64,000 bases of DNA from Paramecium tetraurelia (GCF_000165425.1 NW_001799022.1:1-64000); one strand, 5' to 3'; numbered from the stretch's first letter, positions 41,260-54,126 are shown. Program-made: numbers and translations. Notes: generated by a model not told the origin, from the letters alone.

Positions 41260-41883
41260 AAATAATAATTTATTTTATTAAAAAAGTATTAAAAAAAATA
41301 GATAAAATTAAGAAGGAAGAAAGTGGAAGAAAATGATACATACTTAACAAATAATTTTGGCAAATCTTTAATGCAATATATTATTGTGATGAAAAAAATA
41401 AATATATAAGATCATTCCATTTAAATAATATTATATTGCCTTCTAATGATTATCATTATGCTTTAGGATTCTTCATTGTAATACATGATTCAATAAAATT
41501 TGGATAAGTCAGTGCAAGTATCTTATAATTAACACATACATTTCCATTAGTAAAAATTTATCTAAAGCTGACACTCTCAATAAATTTTTAAATTAAAAAA
41601 CTTACAATCAGATTACAAAAATCTTCAAGGGTTTTTGGAAAAGGAAAGAATCAAATATTTATAGATGATAATCAAATTCTTTCTATTGACAGGGCCATTT
41701 CTATTAAATATTTATCTATTCTTCAAATAAATAATTCTTCAAATGATAAAATAGAGCTTAGTTATGTGTTCTGCTTTATTTTATATAAGATTGTCCAATG
41801 ATGAATAATGTATGTTTTATGTTATTAATTTTTTATTTATTGCCAAACCATTGCTTCATTCAATATGAGTAATTTAATATAGA
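41260..41883. other. AT-rich spacer
   Basis: No supportable gene, RNA or repeat between HscB and the hydrophobic open frame that follows. Confidence 0.45.
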
Positions 41884-42174
41884 TTGACCAAGTATTTATT
41901 GAACAATTTGAAATCTTACAACAATGTAATCGAGTTTTTCGTTCAATTCTTATTCATTTTTCCAATATGCCCTAAAGTAAGGTTGGCCTTTATCGTAATA
42001 ACCATCTCATCACTTGATGGATTATTATGGATAGAACACTCATATAGGAGAAATCATAGGCTCATGAAAAAAATAATAATTTCTGAAATTACTATGACAC
42101 TTTTGATTCCCATAATTAATATTTATACGATTGATCAATAAATAAGGAAACGCTTGGTAAAGAGGGAATAATGA
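41884..42174 (+). CDS. Hydrophobic open frame, possible membrane protein fragment
   Basis: An open frame without an ATG runs to TGA at 42172. It has two hydrophobic stretches (FFVQFLFIFPIC; KVRLAFIVIT) and a basic end (RKRLVKRE). A second frame over the same bases (ATG near 41867) also reads for 50 codons. Either could be a remnant. Downstream, 66 bp later, lies the start of the two-TM protein. Confidence 0.25.
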
Positions 42175-42239
42175 TGATAATTTTATGAAAATCATGAATA
42201 ACTGAATGGAATTCTGCTTCTCTGATATTTATTTTTTAT

Positions 42240-43555
42240 ATGGACAAATAACTGAAATATATTAAGGAATCTCCTATATCTTAAAAATAGTGCTTGAGGG
42301 TGCCAAAGTACAAATTTATCTGCTGCTTCATATTATGGATGTTGCTGCTCATATACCTAATTTAAGAATGGAATAATCAGTTACCCAAGATCATCATTTC
42401 AAGAATTTATCAAGCAGATCTCTTATCACAGAATAAGGGTATTTAATTGAAATTTCTGTCTCAAACTCTTTAATCCTTTGATAATGTATTAGTTGTAGTT
42501 CATAATACAAACGAAAGTGATTAATAATTAATCCAATCCAACAAAGAAGGATCATACAATATTCCCTTTGGATAATTTGAAATATAGATATGCAATGAAT
42601 CAAATCACAATATTACTTGTGCAAATCAAAATTAAATTGCAGCCATTTTGGGTGATTCAATAGAAATAGAAATATTATTACAAATTACTCAATATAATTA
42701 TGAGGAGTAGACATTTTTTTAAGTGCCCAAATCCTTAAAATACTACATTCATAAGAATACTCAACAACTCGGTCATATATAATACTAAATAGTATAGACT
42801 GAAATTAGGAGCAATGATCTTTTTACGCAAAGTTAAACTTATACTCAAATAGAAGACGCTGTACTGACTTTTTCATCTGTGAATTATGCATCATATACAT
42901 TGAGTAAAATGAAGATTGGAGTGGATCCAATAATCACTAAGAAGGTAGTGGCTTATGAAAAATTTTATGTTTTCGCACTCCAACTAATCTCGATGAGTTC
43001 AATTATTTATTTCATAAACTTGATGTTGAAGAATCTTTAAAAAATCAAAAGGAAGAAGTTGAAACTATTGGACATCATATCAATTTACTTTCCTTAGGTC
43101 TAAGATTATAGAATTAAATTTAATTTCTTAGGGTAAATTAGTTCTGTAACCACTCTGGATGGTGAAATCAGAAACCTAAGGCAATGGAGATAGTTTTATT
43201 AGAAATATTCACAATCTGCTAAAGAAAAATTGAAATTAAAGAATATCATTTATTATATTTCAAGGTAAAAGTGATCGTTGATAATAGATTGCAATACATA
43301 TGTATGTCCTTACAAGATAGAGATGCGATGATGAATGCTCACACTTTGGGAATCAAATTAAATTTGCAACAGGAAATTCAAAATGAAACCACTACGATAG
43401 AGTTAAATGAGATAGATGATCCAATTGTTCTAAGGGGATCAGACATGGATTTGTTGAGCCAGCCTACTGGACCTATATTTCTGGGAGAAAGCAAAATTGG
43501 ATTTTATAAGAGAAATAGGGGATAGAATATGAATAAGAAGTTTTAGTTGATTTGA
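42240..43555 (+). CDS. Two-TM membrane protein of unknown function
   Basis: One 23-nt intron (43265-43287) gives 430 residues. A short basic N-terminus precedes a TM helix at about residues 22-42. A lumenal/extracellular domain of about 190 residues follows, with NHNITC and other possible glycosylation sites. A second TM helix sits near 235-260 (FYVFALQLISMSSIIYFINL). After it comes a cytosolic half with a charged helical segment (LRQWRQFYQKYSQSAKEKLK) and an acidic tail containing LNEIDDP. The plan resembles the two-TM proteins at 17306 and 57440, but I see no shared motif. No known family assigned. Confidence 0.75.
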
Positions 43556-43587
43556 TTTTAAAATTTAAGATTTTATTTCGCTTTAAA

Positions 43588-44415
43588 ATGTCTTAAAAGA
43601 AGCCACAAATGCAAGTTGAGTAAGTTTTTGGATTAGATGGTGTAGATAAAAGGTTCCAGAAAACATAGTGAAGAAGAGTGCAAGAGACACCAAATTGAGA
43701 GAAGCTGTTGCTAAGAGAAGAACAGAGAGATTAGCTGCAAATAAAACAAGAAGAGCTTAATGGGAAAAGACAGCTTAAGCCTATGAAAACGAATACAAAG
43801 CTGCTGATAAGAACCTAGTTGATAGCTTACGTAAGGCAAAGACTGAAGGTGGATTCTATGTACCAGCAGAATCTAAATTGATCTTGGTGGTAAGAATCAG
43901 AGGGTATCGAATTATGATATATATAACAGTATCAACACCTTGAATCCACAAGTCAGATAAACTTTAAGACTTTTGAAATTGAGATAACTTCACAATGCAG
44001 CCTTTGTCAGAGTCAACAAGGCTACAATTGAAATGATCAGAAAGGTTGAGCCATATGTGACCTATGGATATCCATCAAGAGCTGTCATCAAGAATCTGAT
44101 TTACAAGAGAGGATATGCCAAAATTAATGGTCAAAGAATTCCAATCACAAACAACAACATTATTGAATAATCATTAGGAAAAGTCGGAATTCACAGCATT
44201 GAAGATCTCGTCCATGAGATTGTTACAGTAGGAGCTCATTTCAAGGAAGCAAACAGATTTTTGTGGTAATAAATTCATTTATTAAATCTTAAAGGGCATT
44301 CAAATTGAGAGGACCAAGAGGTGGCTTTATTGCTAAGAGAAGATCATTCATCAACTAAGGTGATTGGGGAAACAGAGAAGATCTCATCAACGATCTTGTC
44401 AAGAGAATGATTTGA
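43588..44415 (+). CDS. RPL7: 60S ribosomal protein uL30 (L7), one frame break
   Basis: Clear family stretches: [30 protein letters not shown] (across a 26-nt intron), [30 protein letters not shown]-type [33 protein letters not shown] (across a 29-nt intron) and the [11 protein letters not shown]-terminus. About 257 residues, normal for the family. Between the N-terminal MSQKKPQ segment and VPENIV one base is missing at the A4 run near 43649-43652. The length after splicing is 3n-1. Because uL30 is essential and otherwise perfect, this is best read as an assembly error. The gene starts 32 bp after the previous stop codon. Confidence 0.94.
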
Positions 44416-44668
44416 TTGAACATTAATTATATATACATTAATAAAAAATATCAATTATTTAACAAAGTTTTCATATTATATCGGGAATTGGTGATCACTT
44501 CTATTATCTTATTTGTCATTAATAAATCTCTACGAAATGTATTCCATTAAGTTCTTTAATTCTTAAATGATAAACCATCTAATTCAATAATGAAAAGGGG
44601 TCATGATCAAATCAACTTTACTGTTTTTTATCTTCAATATTATTATTAATTAATTATTTTAGAGAAGA

Positions 44669-45672
44669 ATGCTATAACCAAGACCCCCATTTCCATCAGG
44701 ACAGATGGATTTGATTTTAGGAAAGACTGAAACCTACGGAGCATTATTTTTAAGTGGAATTGAGGCTGCTTTGAATCCATAATTATTGCAATAAAACTAG
44801 ATCGGAGCAGTGCTAACAGTGGGTACGGAATTGGCTAACCTCAAATTCGATTGTGAATAAAAAGTAGTTATGCTGACCATCTTTAGTTGATTATGTTACA
44901 TGATACTGCTTATGATCCTATCAGAAGACATTTCGAGGAGGCCATTCATTTTATTGATGAATAACGAAAAACTAAGAATGTTTTAGTCCACTGCTATGTC
45001 GGAGTTAGTAGAAGTGCTACCTTGGTGATAGCATATTTAATGCAAATATACAATTACTCACTTCAAGCTGCACTTACATTCCTCATTAGCAGGAGACCTC
45101 AAATCAACCCAAATCCAGGGTTTATGCAACAATTATAATAATTCGATTTCGAATTAAACAGAAGGAGACAACAAAGACCTGCTAGTACTTAGTATGGTAG
45201 AACCTACAATGACAGAGATAGAAGAGAATCTATGGAAGTAAGATCAACTAGATAATTTCCAAATTAAAGTCCATTAAAAAGAGTCAACCAAAAAGCTATG
45301 TCAACCAAATCATTATTTTTGACTCCCAAAAAAAGCGAAACTTAAAATTATTTTAATTTTACACCTGCCGTTAAACCAAATAATTCAATGGAAATTAAAT
45401 AAATTATCAAAAGTGCATAAAATTTAGACAGTGCTGTCTTAAGATAATCAAACTACTTTGGAAACAATACCAAAAAATTAGCTGAAACTGCAATCAATGG
45501 ATTCAAATCTGCATCCTCATTCTGTAAGACTTTCTCAAATCATTTTCCAATGGCCAAAACTCAAATGCTAGCATAAACCTAAACATTACTAAAGAGAACC
45601 CAAGGCTCTGGATTATGTCATAAGGGAAGGTAGCCAATAAGAGCGTAAACTAAGATTGAATATAATATATGA
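44669..45672 (+). CDS. Dual-specificity protein phosphatase
   Basis: One 23-nt intron (around 44870-44893) gives 326 residues. The catalytic domain occupies about 20-165: [12 protein letters not shown] at its start, a conserved general-acid region LHDTAYDPI, and the signature [11 protein letters not shown] (HCxxGxSRS) near residues 100-110. [11 protein letters not shown] is the usual end of DSP domains. It dephosphorylates Tyr and Ser/Thr, often on MAP kinases. A long Ser/Gln/Lys-rich tail of about 150 residues may be regulatory. The stop codon ends at 45672, two bases before the convergent kelch gene ends. Confidence 0.94.
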
Positions 45673-45674
45673 TG

Positions 45675-47316
45675 TCATTTTAAATCATTATACTTCCAAA
45701 ATGTTCCATCAAAAATTATGATTCTTCTTTGATCATAAGCACAATTGCCTTGATTATCCAACACCACATTCTGTAAAGCCAAAACCCTTCCTTGATGAAT
45801 GATTGGCACATTATTCCAGAATCCTTCAGCTTAAGGAAGCTATTTGGTTTGAACTACTTTTGCTGTCCTGTCATTAATCTCTAAAACAGTGCATTCTTTT
45901 GAGCCTTTATTATTTTCTAAATATCCACCAAATATCATTAATTAATTTTATTCTATTTGAATTGAACACATCATTGAAGCCATAGAAGTCAATTATGATG
46001 TCACACTGCAAGATACCCAAGTGTCCTTCTGTAAAAATTCAATCTATTAATTAATCTACATGTTTTGCACTAATATAAATCTAACATAATACTTATTCCA
46101 CCAACAACTGTAACTGTATCATTAAATATACTAACACTAGGAGACCCTAGAGCATAACTTAAATTTGGTAATTTTATTACTCTTTTGTTTAGACAATCAA
46201 AGGATTCGCATTAATTTGTTATTTACAAGTTATCTAAATATCCACCGATAATAAAAAGTTGATTTTCTTTCCAAATTAAACCATGTGAACTTCTACCACT
46301 ATTCATTTATCCGATTTCTTATAATTGATAATTAGAAAAATTGAATTGATAAATTGTATTGCTCTTCTTCTTATTTGGCAAAGACCCTCCTGTTAAGTAA
46401 ATCTGTCCATCGGGAGTTATTAATGATTTTGAAAATGGTAACACTTCAACATAATTTGATATTTAAACAGGCCTCCACACTTAATCAGGTAAGCTCAAAT
46501 CAAATAACCAAAGCACTGATTTTCCAGTCTCAAAAAAGTGCAATAATTTATATTTATTTCTAAAGAATTCATTTTGTTAAAGATATGTTTCTTAAATAAT
46601 TTATGATATCTAACTAGTATTCAATAACAAATTAGTTTACAATGGAATAAAGTCAATTTATACATAATTATACAAAGCTTATTAAATATGTTGTAAATTA
46701 GTTTAATTAACCTTGATCATAGATGGATTGGTTTTTATTGCAAATTTTATAAATTTTTCATAACCTTCTTAAATTTAAGCTAATTTTTTTTTATGTCCAA
46801 ACTGCAAACATTCTTTATCGTATTTATTTGATTCGAACTTTCCAATCCAACGTATAAATTCTCTAATTCATTTATAAAATTCTAAACATTCTCCTATTGC
46901 TGAATGAAAATTTATTAGGAGTTAGTCTATGATTCTAAGTATTGCTTATATTGATCCTCCAATAATATAAAGTATTGATTAACTAAATTTATTACATTTT
47001 CTTTGGCCTTTTTTATATCTTTTATTGTCTAATCTTCGTATTCAGTTTGCCCATATTAGTTAACCATGGTTTAAATCTTTTACATTTCTACCAAGCCTGA
47101 TTTTATTTTTTTTTAGCATTACTATTTCACATTTACAAAGCTTTCAATATCCGCATCAGTAGACAATTAATTATGATATTTTTTATGCGATTCAATACAT
47201 TCTGCACACAATGCCTTTAAACAATCTGCTGTTTGACAAAAATTAGTCAGTTATTCGTTAGGGTGATTTAAGCAAAATTGTGTTACTAAGAAACTTTAAG
47301 CCATCGCTTCACTCAT
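45675..47316 (-). CDS. B-box, coiled-coil, kelch-repeat protein, one frame break
   Basis: Residues about 14-50 form a B-box-type zinc finger (FCLNHPNEQ, then CLKALCAECIESH). A long coiled coil (60-230) follows, then a kelch-type propeller with GGS, GGY and repeated FDG/GGYLE turns (KECTVLEIND, then RRIIIFDG). One 23-nt intron is clear at about 46085-46107. Near 46855, in a T run, one base appears missing: the frame changes from INELEN to IRWIGKFESNK. The spliced length is 3n-1. Corrected length is about 540. The build resembles TRIM-like proteins, though no RING is present. Kelch propellers bind partner proteins. A homopolymer assembly error is likely. Confidence 0.85.
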
Positions 47317-48089
47317 TAATATCAATTTATTAATTTATATAAAAATAAAAATAAATAAAATTTCTGAGTTGATATTTTAGGATTAATAATAATTTATTTA
47401 AAAATTTCTTTAGAGAATCGTTATTTCATATTCGTTAATCAAATTCTTAAATTGCTTAAAAATATCTGATATTTTAGATTGTCATTCTAGGAGGAAGACA
47501 ATTAAATAAGTTTTAATAGAATAAATATTATTTGATATTATCACAATTATGTAATTTAGGCATAATTAATAGATAATAGAGAAATACAAAAAAGTTTGAA
47601 TTTCATGTATATCTATAATTGCAATGGGTGATAATATTTTAGAAAATTTGAAATTATGACAAATTCATAGATGTATATCAGCTAAATTTACATCTATATT
47701 CTTTTAATCAATCATTTTTTAAAAATAGAAGGAAAGAAATTATAAAAAATAATTCCAAATATTTGTTTGGATTGATTAAAGATGAATTGGTTATTAAATA
47801 AAGAATTTTGACAATTTAAAATTAATAACAGATGGAAAGGTATGATAAAATTTATGGTCTAAATGATAGACCTAAAAAAATAAATAGACAATACAAGTTG
47901 CTTTTTAGATAAAAGATACAAACTCTATGTTTAAAGACCACAATTTATTGTAGAGTAAATAGATTCAGAATTGGAAAATCAGGAAATATTACTTTAAACA
48001 GTGTAGAATTATTAAAAATTATTATTCTAGAACATTTATTTAACGAAATAAATCCTAAAATTAAATGCATATAAATAAAATTATTCCAA
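47317..48089. other. Upstream region of the alveolin gene
   Basis: AT-rich spacer between divergent genes. From 47832 an ATG opens a frame that runs, without TGA, straight into the alveolin start codon in the same phase. This would add 86 residues of unlike composition, so I regard it as upstream untranslated sequence. Confidence 0.4.
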
Positions 48090-48736
48090 ATGTCATTCTA
48101 CCCAGGATTCTACCCATAATACACACAACCCCTTGCAGCATCCTTTGCAGCCCCTCTTGCTTATCCTTAAGCCTCATATGTTAGACCTGTTGCAACCGCT
48201 CCTATTTATACAGCTCCCGCCCCTATTTACACCGCTCCTGCCCCAGTTGTCACTCAATCCGTAGTCCAACCAGTAGTTTAATCAGTTGTGCAACCAGTCG
48301 TTGCAGCTTAACCAGCAATCAAGGGAGAATCTAGAGTTGAGTATAGAGAGTATCAGAGACCAGTGGTTGAGTATGAGACTGAGACCATTGAGGTTAAAAA
48401 GCCAGTGACAAAATATGTTACAGATTATTACCCTGTGGAATATCAAACAGACTACATTCCAAGAACAGTCTACGAAACATAAACAGAATATGTACCTGTG
48501 TAAAAAACAGTTCCAAGAGTTGAATATGAAGCAGTCGAGAGAGAGGTCTAAAGAGTTGTAAGAAGTATTGGTGAAATATTTAGCCTGCTGCCCCTGTTCA
48601 ATATGCTCCTGCTCCTTTGACTTATTCAGTTGTCTAGCCAGTTCAATCAGTCGTCACCTAACCTGTTGCTTAATATACAACTCCCTTGACATATTCCACA
48701 GTGAGACCAGCATATGGATATCCCTATTATTATTGA
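48090..48736 (+). CDS. Alveolin/IMC-type cortical protein
   Basis: One 26-nt intron gives 206 residues. The ends are low-complexity, rich in Pro, Ala, Tyr and Val (repeats of PVVQ, APAPIYT). The core, about 75-145, is the valine/glutamate/tyrosine-rich repeat VEYREYQRP, VEYETETIEV, VEYQTDYIPRTVYETQTEYV. This is the pattern of alveolins, which line the alveolar sacs under the plasma membrane in ciliates, apicomplexans and dinoflagellates. Such proteins polymerise into the epiplasm. The exact paralogue cannot be named. A longer start at 47832 is possible but unlikely. Confidence 0.85.
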
Positions 48737-48815
48737 TTGGCTAGAGTCTTATATAAAAATCCAAATTATAAATAAATTTTTCTTTATGAGCTAAAGTAGT
48801 TAGCAAAGAGTATTT

Positions 48816-50349
48816 ATGAATAGATTTGTTGTTAAAAAGAAGATTTCATCCGGGGCGTTTGGAGTCGTCTATTTGGTGTTTGATAAATAAACAAATCAGG
48901 ATGCAGCATTAAAATTGGAGAAAGAGGATAATGAGGAGATGAGATCTCTGGAAAGAGAAGTTGAAATCTTGAAATAATTAAATGATGCTGAAGGTACTCC
49001 TAAGTTGATTTGGTATGGAAATGAAAGTGAATTCAACATTATGGTTATACAATTGTTAGGAAGAGATTTAGCATATTATTTTAGATAGTAAAAGAAGTTC
49101 AGTTTAAAATGCACGATTCAAATTGCTCATGATTGCGTAGTCATCCTCAAAAATATCCACAATAAAAATGTAGTTCATAGAGATCTCAAACCAGAAAATA
49201 TATTAATGTCAAAAGATAACGAGAACATATACATTGTTGATTTTGGCATTAGTAAAATTTATTGCATTTAAGGAGAACATATGTAATTTTCAATTCTATT
49301 TGCATTTCAGGCCTTTCAGAAATGACAAAACCTTTATGGGCACACCTAGATATGCATCTGTGGCTGCTCACTTGGGCCATGAAATCTCAAGGAAGGATGA
49401 TTTGGAATCCCTTTTTTATGTAATTTTATATTTTCTTCGTGGCAGTCTACCATGGTAAAATTTACCAGTCTCAGAAAATGAAAGAACTAAAGCTGTTGGA
49501 GAAATCAAATCAAACATTGACTTAAAGGAATTATGCATTAATTAACCACATGAATTGGTCGAAATACTTTAATATTTGAAATCCTTGAAATTCTTAGATC
49601 AACCTAACTATTAATATATCCTATAACTTCTTAATTAAATTGCAGAAAATAACCAATTTCTATTAGATGGAATTTATGATTGGACTGAAGGATTAATAAA
49701 GTCAACCAAAAAGTTTAGCTCTTTAGAATCTAAAAAGTCATTTGAATTCAATAAAATTAAAGAGTTATCTCCTGGAAATCTAATGAAAAGCTCCTCAAAA
49801 CTATCCCAATAGATCATTTGGACAGTCAATGATCAATTATAGCATCCACAAGTTGCGTATATTTTAATTAAATCTAGTCCGTCCTCTCAGCATCACCTTT
49901 TGTTACCTCCTGATCCAAATAGAAAGCCTGGTTAAAGAACTGATCTAAGGCATTTATCTAATTCATCCTCAAACTCAAATGTGGGAACCTTTAGTTCAAT
50001 GATACTTAAATATTTGCCTTCCCAAATTGAAATAGAAAAACCCACCTTTTTTCCTAATTGGAATAAAACAGATAGACAATAAGAATCTTAATATTAAGAT
50101 TTGATGGATGAAAACAATTTTGAGATTCCTTTGAATTAGAAATACGAAAGCATAATCTAAAGTTAAGCATTGGAGTACAATTACTCATATATATATTAGC
50201 TATCACAACAAATTTAATAAATTCCTAGAAACCTCTAATTGAAAATAATTATTAATATATGTTTTATAATTTTAATCTAAGTTGCTTAATAAGTTAAACA
50301 GAATAAAATCCCAAACATTTTTATTGAATAGAATAAATACTACGAATGA
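48816..50349 (+). CDS. Casein kinase 1 family protein kinase
   Basis: One 28-nt intron (about 49283-49310) gives 501 residues. The N-lobe has [11 protein letters not shown] and AALKLE. The catalytic loop is HRDLKPEN, then VDFGISKIY, and [13 protein letters not shown], the CK1-specific replacement of [23 protein letters not shown] completes the CK1 signature. The kinase domain is about 285 residues; the tail of about 210 residues is Ser/Gln-rich. CK1 kinases are constitutively active and phosphorylate primed acidic/Ser sites. The stop could lie later than the conserved part suggests, since the last 45 residues are low in complexity. It starts 80 bp after the alveolin gene. Confidence 0.94.
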
Positions 50350-50717
50350 AAATACGGATAATTTACAATATTGGTTCAAAGATAAAATTATTATAATTTT
50401 AAATACTCTGTATTCTTCTTTCTATATAGATTATTACAACATAAGGTATGAGTATGGTATTACAATATTTATAGTTAAATTAAGTTATTCCAAAATAAAA
50501 GACTTAATATTCTATATGAAAAGTAAATGTAATTATTTATTAAATGAAATATTTTCTCTCATTATAAATTTAAGAAATGGTTTTCTTAATCCATTATTTA
50601 GTACTTTAATATAAATACTATAATTTATCTACAAATTCAAAATATATTTCATTTGATGACCACCCAATAATCCATAATTATTGGTTTTCCAAGTTATTTA
50701 TTAACAAAATTAAATTA
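50350..50717. other. Spacer with a chance open frame
   Basis: A frame lacking an ATG overlaps the CK1 tail and stays open to about 50656. It is Asn/Ile/Tyr-rich with no motif. I regard it as non-coding spacer. Confidence 0.4.
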
Positions 50718-52246
50718 ATGTAAAATAACGATCCAATCCCATTATATTTGCTAACAAAAAAAACTAATGTAGATCACTTAGTTGGGTCTAAAGCATCCAG
50801 AACACATACTAGTAAGATTAATGTAGAAATATTCAAGGAGTAGAGACAAAAGTGAGCACATCAATTTCAAATTCTCAGAATAGTCAACGCAAAACATCTT
50901 ACTATAATAGAGCTCCATTATCAACAAAAAATTCATTCAGCGTTCATGTTGATACTGATGAAGGCGGAGGAGTTAAAAAAATTTAGAGTTATCAAAACAT
51001 TAATAATAAGATGGAGAAATTTTCATAATAGAATAGACATCTAATTTGTAAATTTTATGAGGGCATTTATTTAATTGGAAATACAACTCTTGGCAAAACA
51101 GAGATACTCTATTAATATGGTGGATGTCATCTTGAATAATTGTTACCCGATCTTGTATTTCCCTATGGAGCAAAGGATGTCTAGAAAAAGTTATCAGATT
51201 CTCAAAGTGAAATCAACGAAATCCTTTATAAGAGACATGTCTCAGAAAACAATCCAAATTGCTTTATTCTGCCAATAAAAACTTCAGAGTCATTTGAAAA
51301 AGCATGTAATAACTTAATTTATTATAGAGTATAATAGTAATTAATTAGCTTATTGTATTTGTTTATCAATACAAGATATTTGTCCATCAAAGAATAGTTA
51401 TTTGAAGTGCGAAAGAGTACTCTGCATAGTTTCATATTTGCCTTTGATAAAATATTTTATTGATTTCTTGATAGAAGTCATGAGTATGAATATTGAATTA
51501 ATTAGATTGTGCCAAAGAGGAGAGATTTAATAATTTGACATTCACATAATACATTCAAAAATGCCCTCTTTTTGAAACTCTGCCTATTTAAATTCCAAGC
51601 CAATAAATACCATAATCTTATTATGAGTTCCATGATTACCATGTGAAATAGTTAAAAATACTAAACAATGCCCTTAGTCTAGGATTGGTTGCAATAAATA
51701 TCATTTTAGAGAGATCAGTGATATTTGTAGCCCCAAATGTATAATAATTAGGAGCAATCCTTATGCTTTTCTTAAAACATGTGAAATGGATTCATTAGAT
51801 GGTAGCTTCGATTCCTCCAAAAAATATCGAACTATTGAATGTGCCTGTTCCCTTGTTAGGAGGATTAGTCCTAGATGATTATCAGTGTGTTGAATAATTA
51901 ATTGATGAATATCCAAATGTAGTTTTTGTGGACCTCTTTAAGTTAAATAATATTTAATTTTAGTTAGCATGTCCGAAATTCTCAAGATTTCACGAAAAGT
52001 CTTGTATATATATTTTTGGTCAGATAATTACAAGGGAAATCGTATTATGAGATGGGATAAATTTTAGGACAGTTTTAATAAAACTTAGTCTAAGAGACTA
52101 CAAGAGACGAGTATATAATAAAAGAATTCAGACAAACTCAATACTTTCATGAGATGGATTAGATGAAATAGTCAATGAATGTAAGAAATATTCCTTCAAT
52201 GTCCCAACATGTTAAAAGATAATAATAAACTTTTAGAAAGTTTTGA
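50718..52246 (+). CDS. DENN-domain protein, several frame breaks
   Basis: The DENN domain is clear. The upstream part has FYEGIYLIG and LPDLVFPYGAKDV. The central part has VLCIVSYLPLIKYFIDFL and ALSLGLVAINIILERSVIFV. Next comes PPKNIELLNVPVPLLGGLVL and a C-terminal helix with YIIKEFRQTQYFHEM. DENN proteins are exchange factors for Rab GTPases. A 31-nt intron near 51993-52023 fits. Three other frame changes are not introns: near 50851 (A run), 51396 (A run, the transition SIKNSYLKCERV) and 51523 (GAGAG stretch). With them the total length balances. About 500 residues. Most are beside homopolymers, so assembly error is likely, but decay cannot be excluded. Confidence 0.75.
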
Positions 52247-52543
52247 ATTAATTTTATTTTTAGATAATTTTTAAATATTTTTAATTTTAATCTTAAAACC
52301 CAAATTTATTTTATATAATTGGTTCCACAAAGAATAATAATCTGTAAATGAAATTAACTTCTTTAAATTTGATTTTAATTATTAGAAATTGTATTTATCG
52401 CGTTCAAATCGAGATTTATGTTTAGATACTTTATTCATTAATATTCAAAATTTTGATGTAATAAAAGCTGTGGATACCCATTCCACACGATTTTAACATT
52501 TAAAATTAACGGGTTTACATCTAGGGAGAGTTTACAAAAGAAA

Positions 52544-54126
52544 ATGGGAAGGTCAGAGTCCTCTATGGGTATGATTAATACATTCTCTCTTCCAAAGTAA
52601 TTAATTAATGAGTTATATTAGAGAGCCTCCCAACCTAAAAAGTGCTTAAAACTTGAATTCGATGTCAAATTTGAAATATTGAGAAAGCCTATTCCAAAAA
52701 AAGACAAGGATGATGATAGTTTAGGTCCCATAATAGGATTGCAATTGTTAAGAGATAATAATGAGAACATGGTTAAATTGAGACTTAATGCCGACTCTTA
52801 GCAAATCTTAGCATGGAGATCCTATCTTGTACCAAGAATAAACTAATGGTAATTTCATAACATGTTCAGAGTTTATAAAAAAATAGGGAAAGGAAATTTT
52901 GCATCTGTAAAAACTTCTAACTTATTTGTAGGTTTATTAAGCAGAGAGGATAGAAGATAATTAATCGATGGCAATAAAAGCATTTGCCAAATAGGGAGCT
53001 TATAGAGAAGAAAATGGAAAAAATTCAATTATAAATGAATTGAAGATAATGAGGTAATTAAATAATACGCATCTAATGAAATTATATGAAGTCTATGAAA
53101 CTAATAATTCATTATATGTAGCTATGGAACTATTAGAGGGAGGATCATTATATGATTTAATCAAAGATAAGGTTAAAATCAATCTGAAGTAAATATAACA
53201 GATAATTGTGGGCATTCTGCTCGGACTATAAGAGATGCACAACAAGGAGATTATGCATAGAGATTTGAAACTAGAGAATATTCTATTCAAAAAACCAAAG
53301 TATATGTTTAACTATTCTATTAAGTAAGATGGAATCAGTTGTAATAGCTGATTTTGGATTGGCAACCTATGTAAACGAGCCAGAGTATTTATATTGTCGA
53401 TGTGGAACTCCAGGGTTTGTGGCCCCAGAAATAATCAATATTAAGGATATGAAATCTAAATATTCTTCTGTCTGTGACATTTATAGTCTGGGATTAGTAT
53501 TTTATCTATTGCTTACTGGAAAATCTGCTTTTAATGGAAAAAGCTATTCTACAGTAGTAAAATAGAATAGAGAAGCTAATATCAATTTCGATATCAAATA
53601 GTTACAGAATTTACCTGGATATGTTGTAGATTTACTTAAATAAATGCTTGAGAAAGATCCAAAAAAGAGAGTCAATGTTGAAAGATGTCTGAATCATATT
53701 TTTTTATATGATACAGCTAGATAAATGATCGAAGATGAAAACCAGGATGACAGTTTGGATGAGATTGATGAAAATATTCAAATTTAATCAATGAATGATA
53801 AGTACCATTTATTATATCTTAGTTTTTCGTAGTTTGACTTAACAAAAAATGTTTACTCACCTTCCTAATCACCAGGATTGGTCTAATCTCCTGGATTAGT
53901 GTTGAGGAAGGAGATTAAACAATAAAAATAAATAGATTCGTAAAAGGCTGTAGTCGCCGATTCGCCATTAATAAAAGGGAAAATCGAGTCTGTTGACAGT
54001 GCAAAGACTATAGGAACTCCAACAAAAAAATGTAGTGTATTTTCACCATCACCTACATTAAAACCATCTAAATTTTCGAAGCAAACACAAAACAATCCAT
54101 TATTAAAGTATGCTAAAAAAGACTGA
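52544..54126 (+). CDS. Ser/Thr protein kinase, CAMK-like, acylated N-terminus possible
   Basis: Two 25-nt introns (about 52911-52935 and 53302-53326) give 510 residues. The protein begins MGRSESS, a possible myristoylation site. A PH-like N-terminal region includes CLKLEFDVKFEIL and ILAWRSYLVP. Kinase motifs are GKGNFASVYQA, AIKAFAK, HRDLKLEN, ADFGLAT, CGTPGFVAPE and LEKDPKKRV. The HRD loop has LKLEN rather than KPEN, which is tolerated in active kinases. The tail carries SP/TP sites (SPSPTLKPS). This is the third member of the same PH-plus-kinase architecture seen at 19857 and 29744. Confidence 0.92.

Noticed and set aside
42960-43100. Compensating frameshifts in the gene at 42240-43555
   Set aside because: The alternative frame looked protein-like, but the original frame is open throughout and encodes a second transmembrane helix. 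No break is needed.
50282-50656. 110-residue open frame after the CK1 gene
   Set aside because: No ATG start, overlap with the CK1 C-terminus and a random-like Asn/Ile/Tyr composition.
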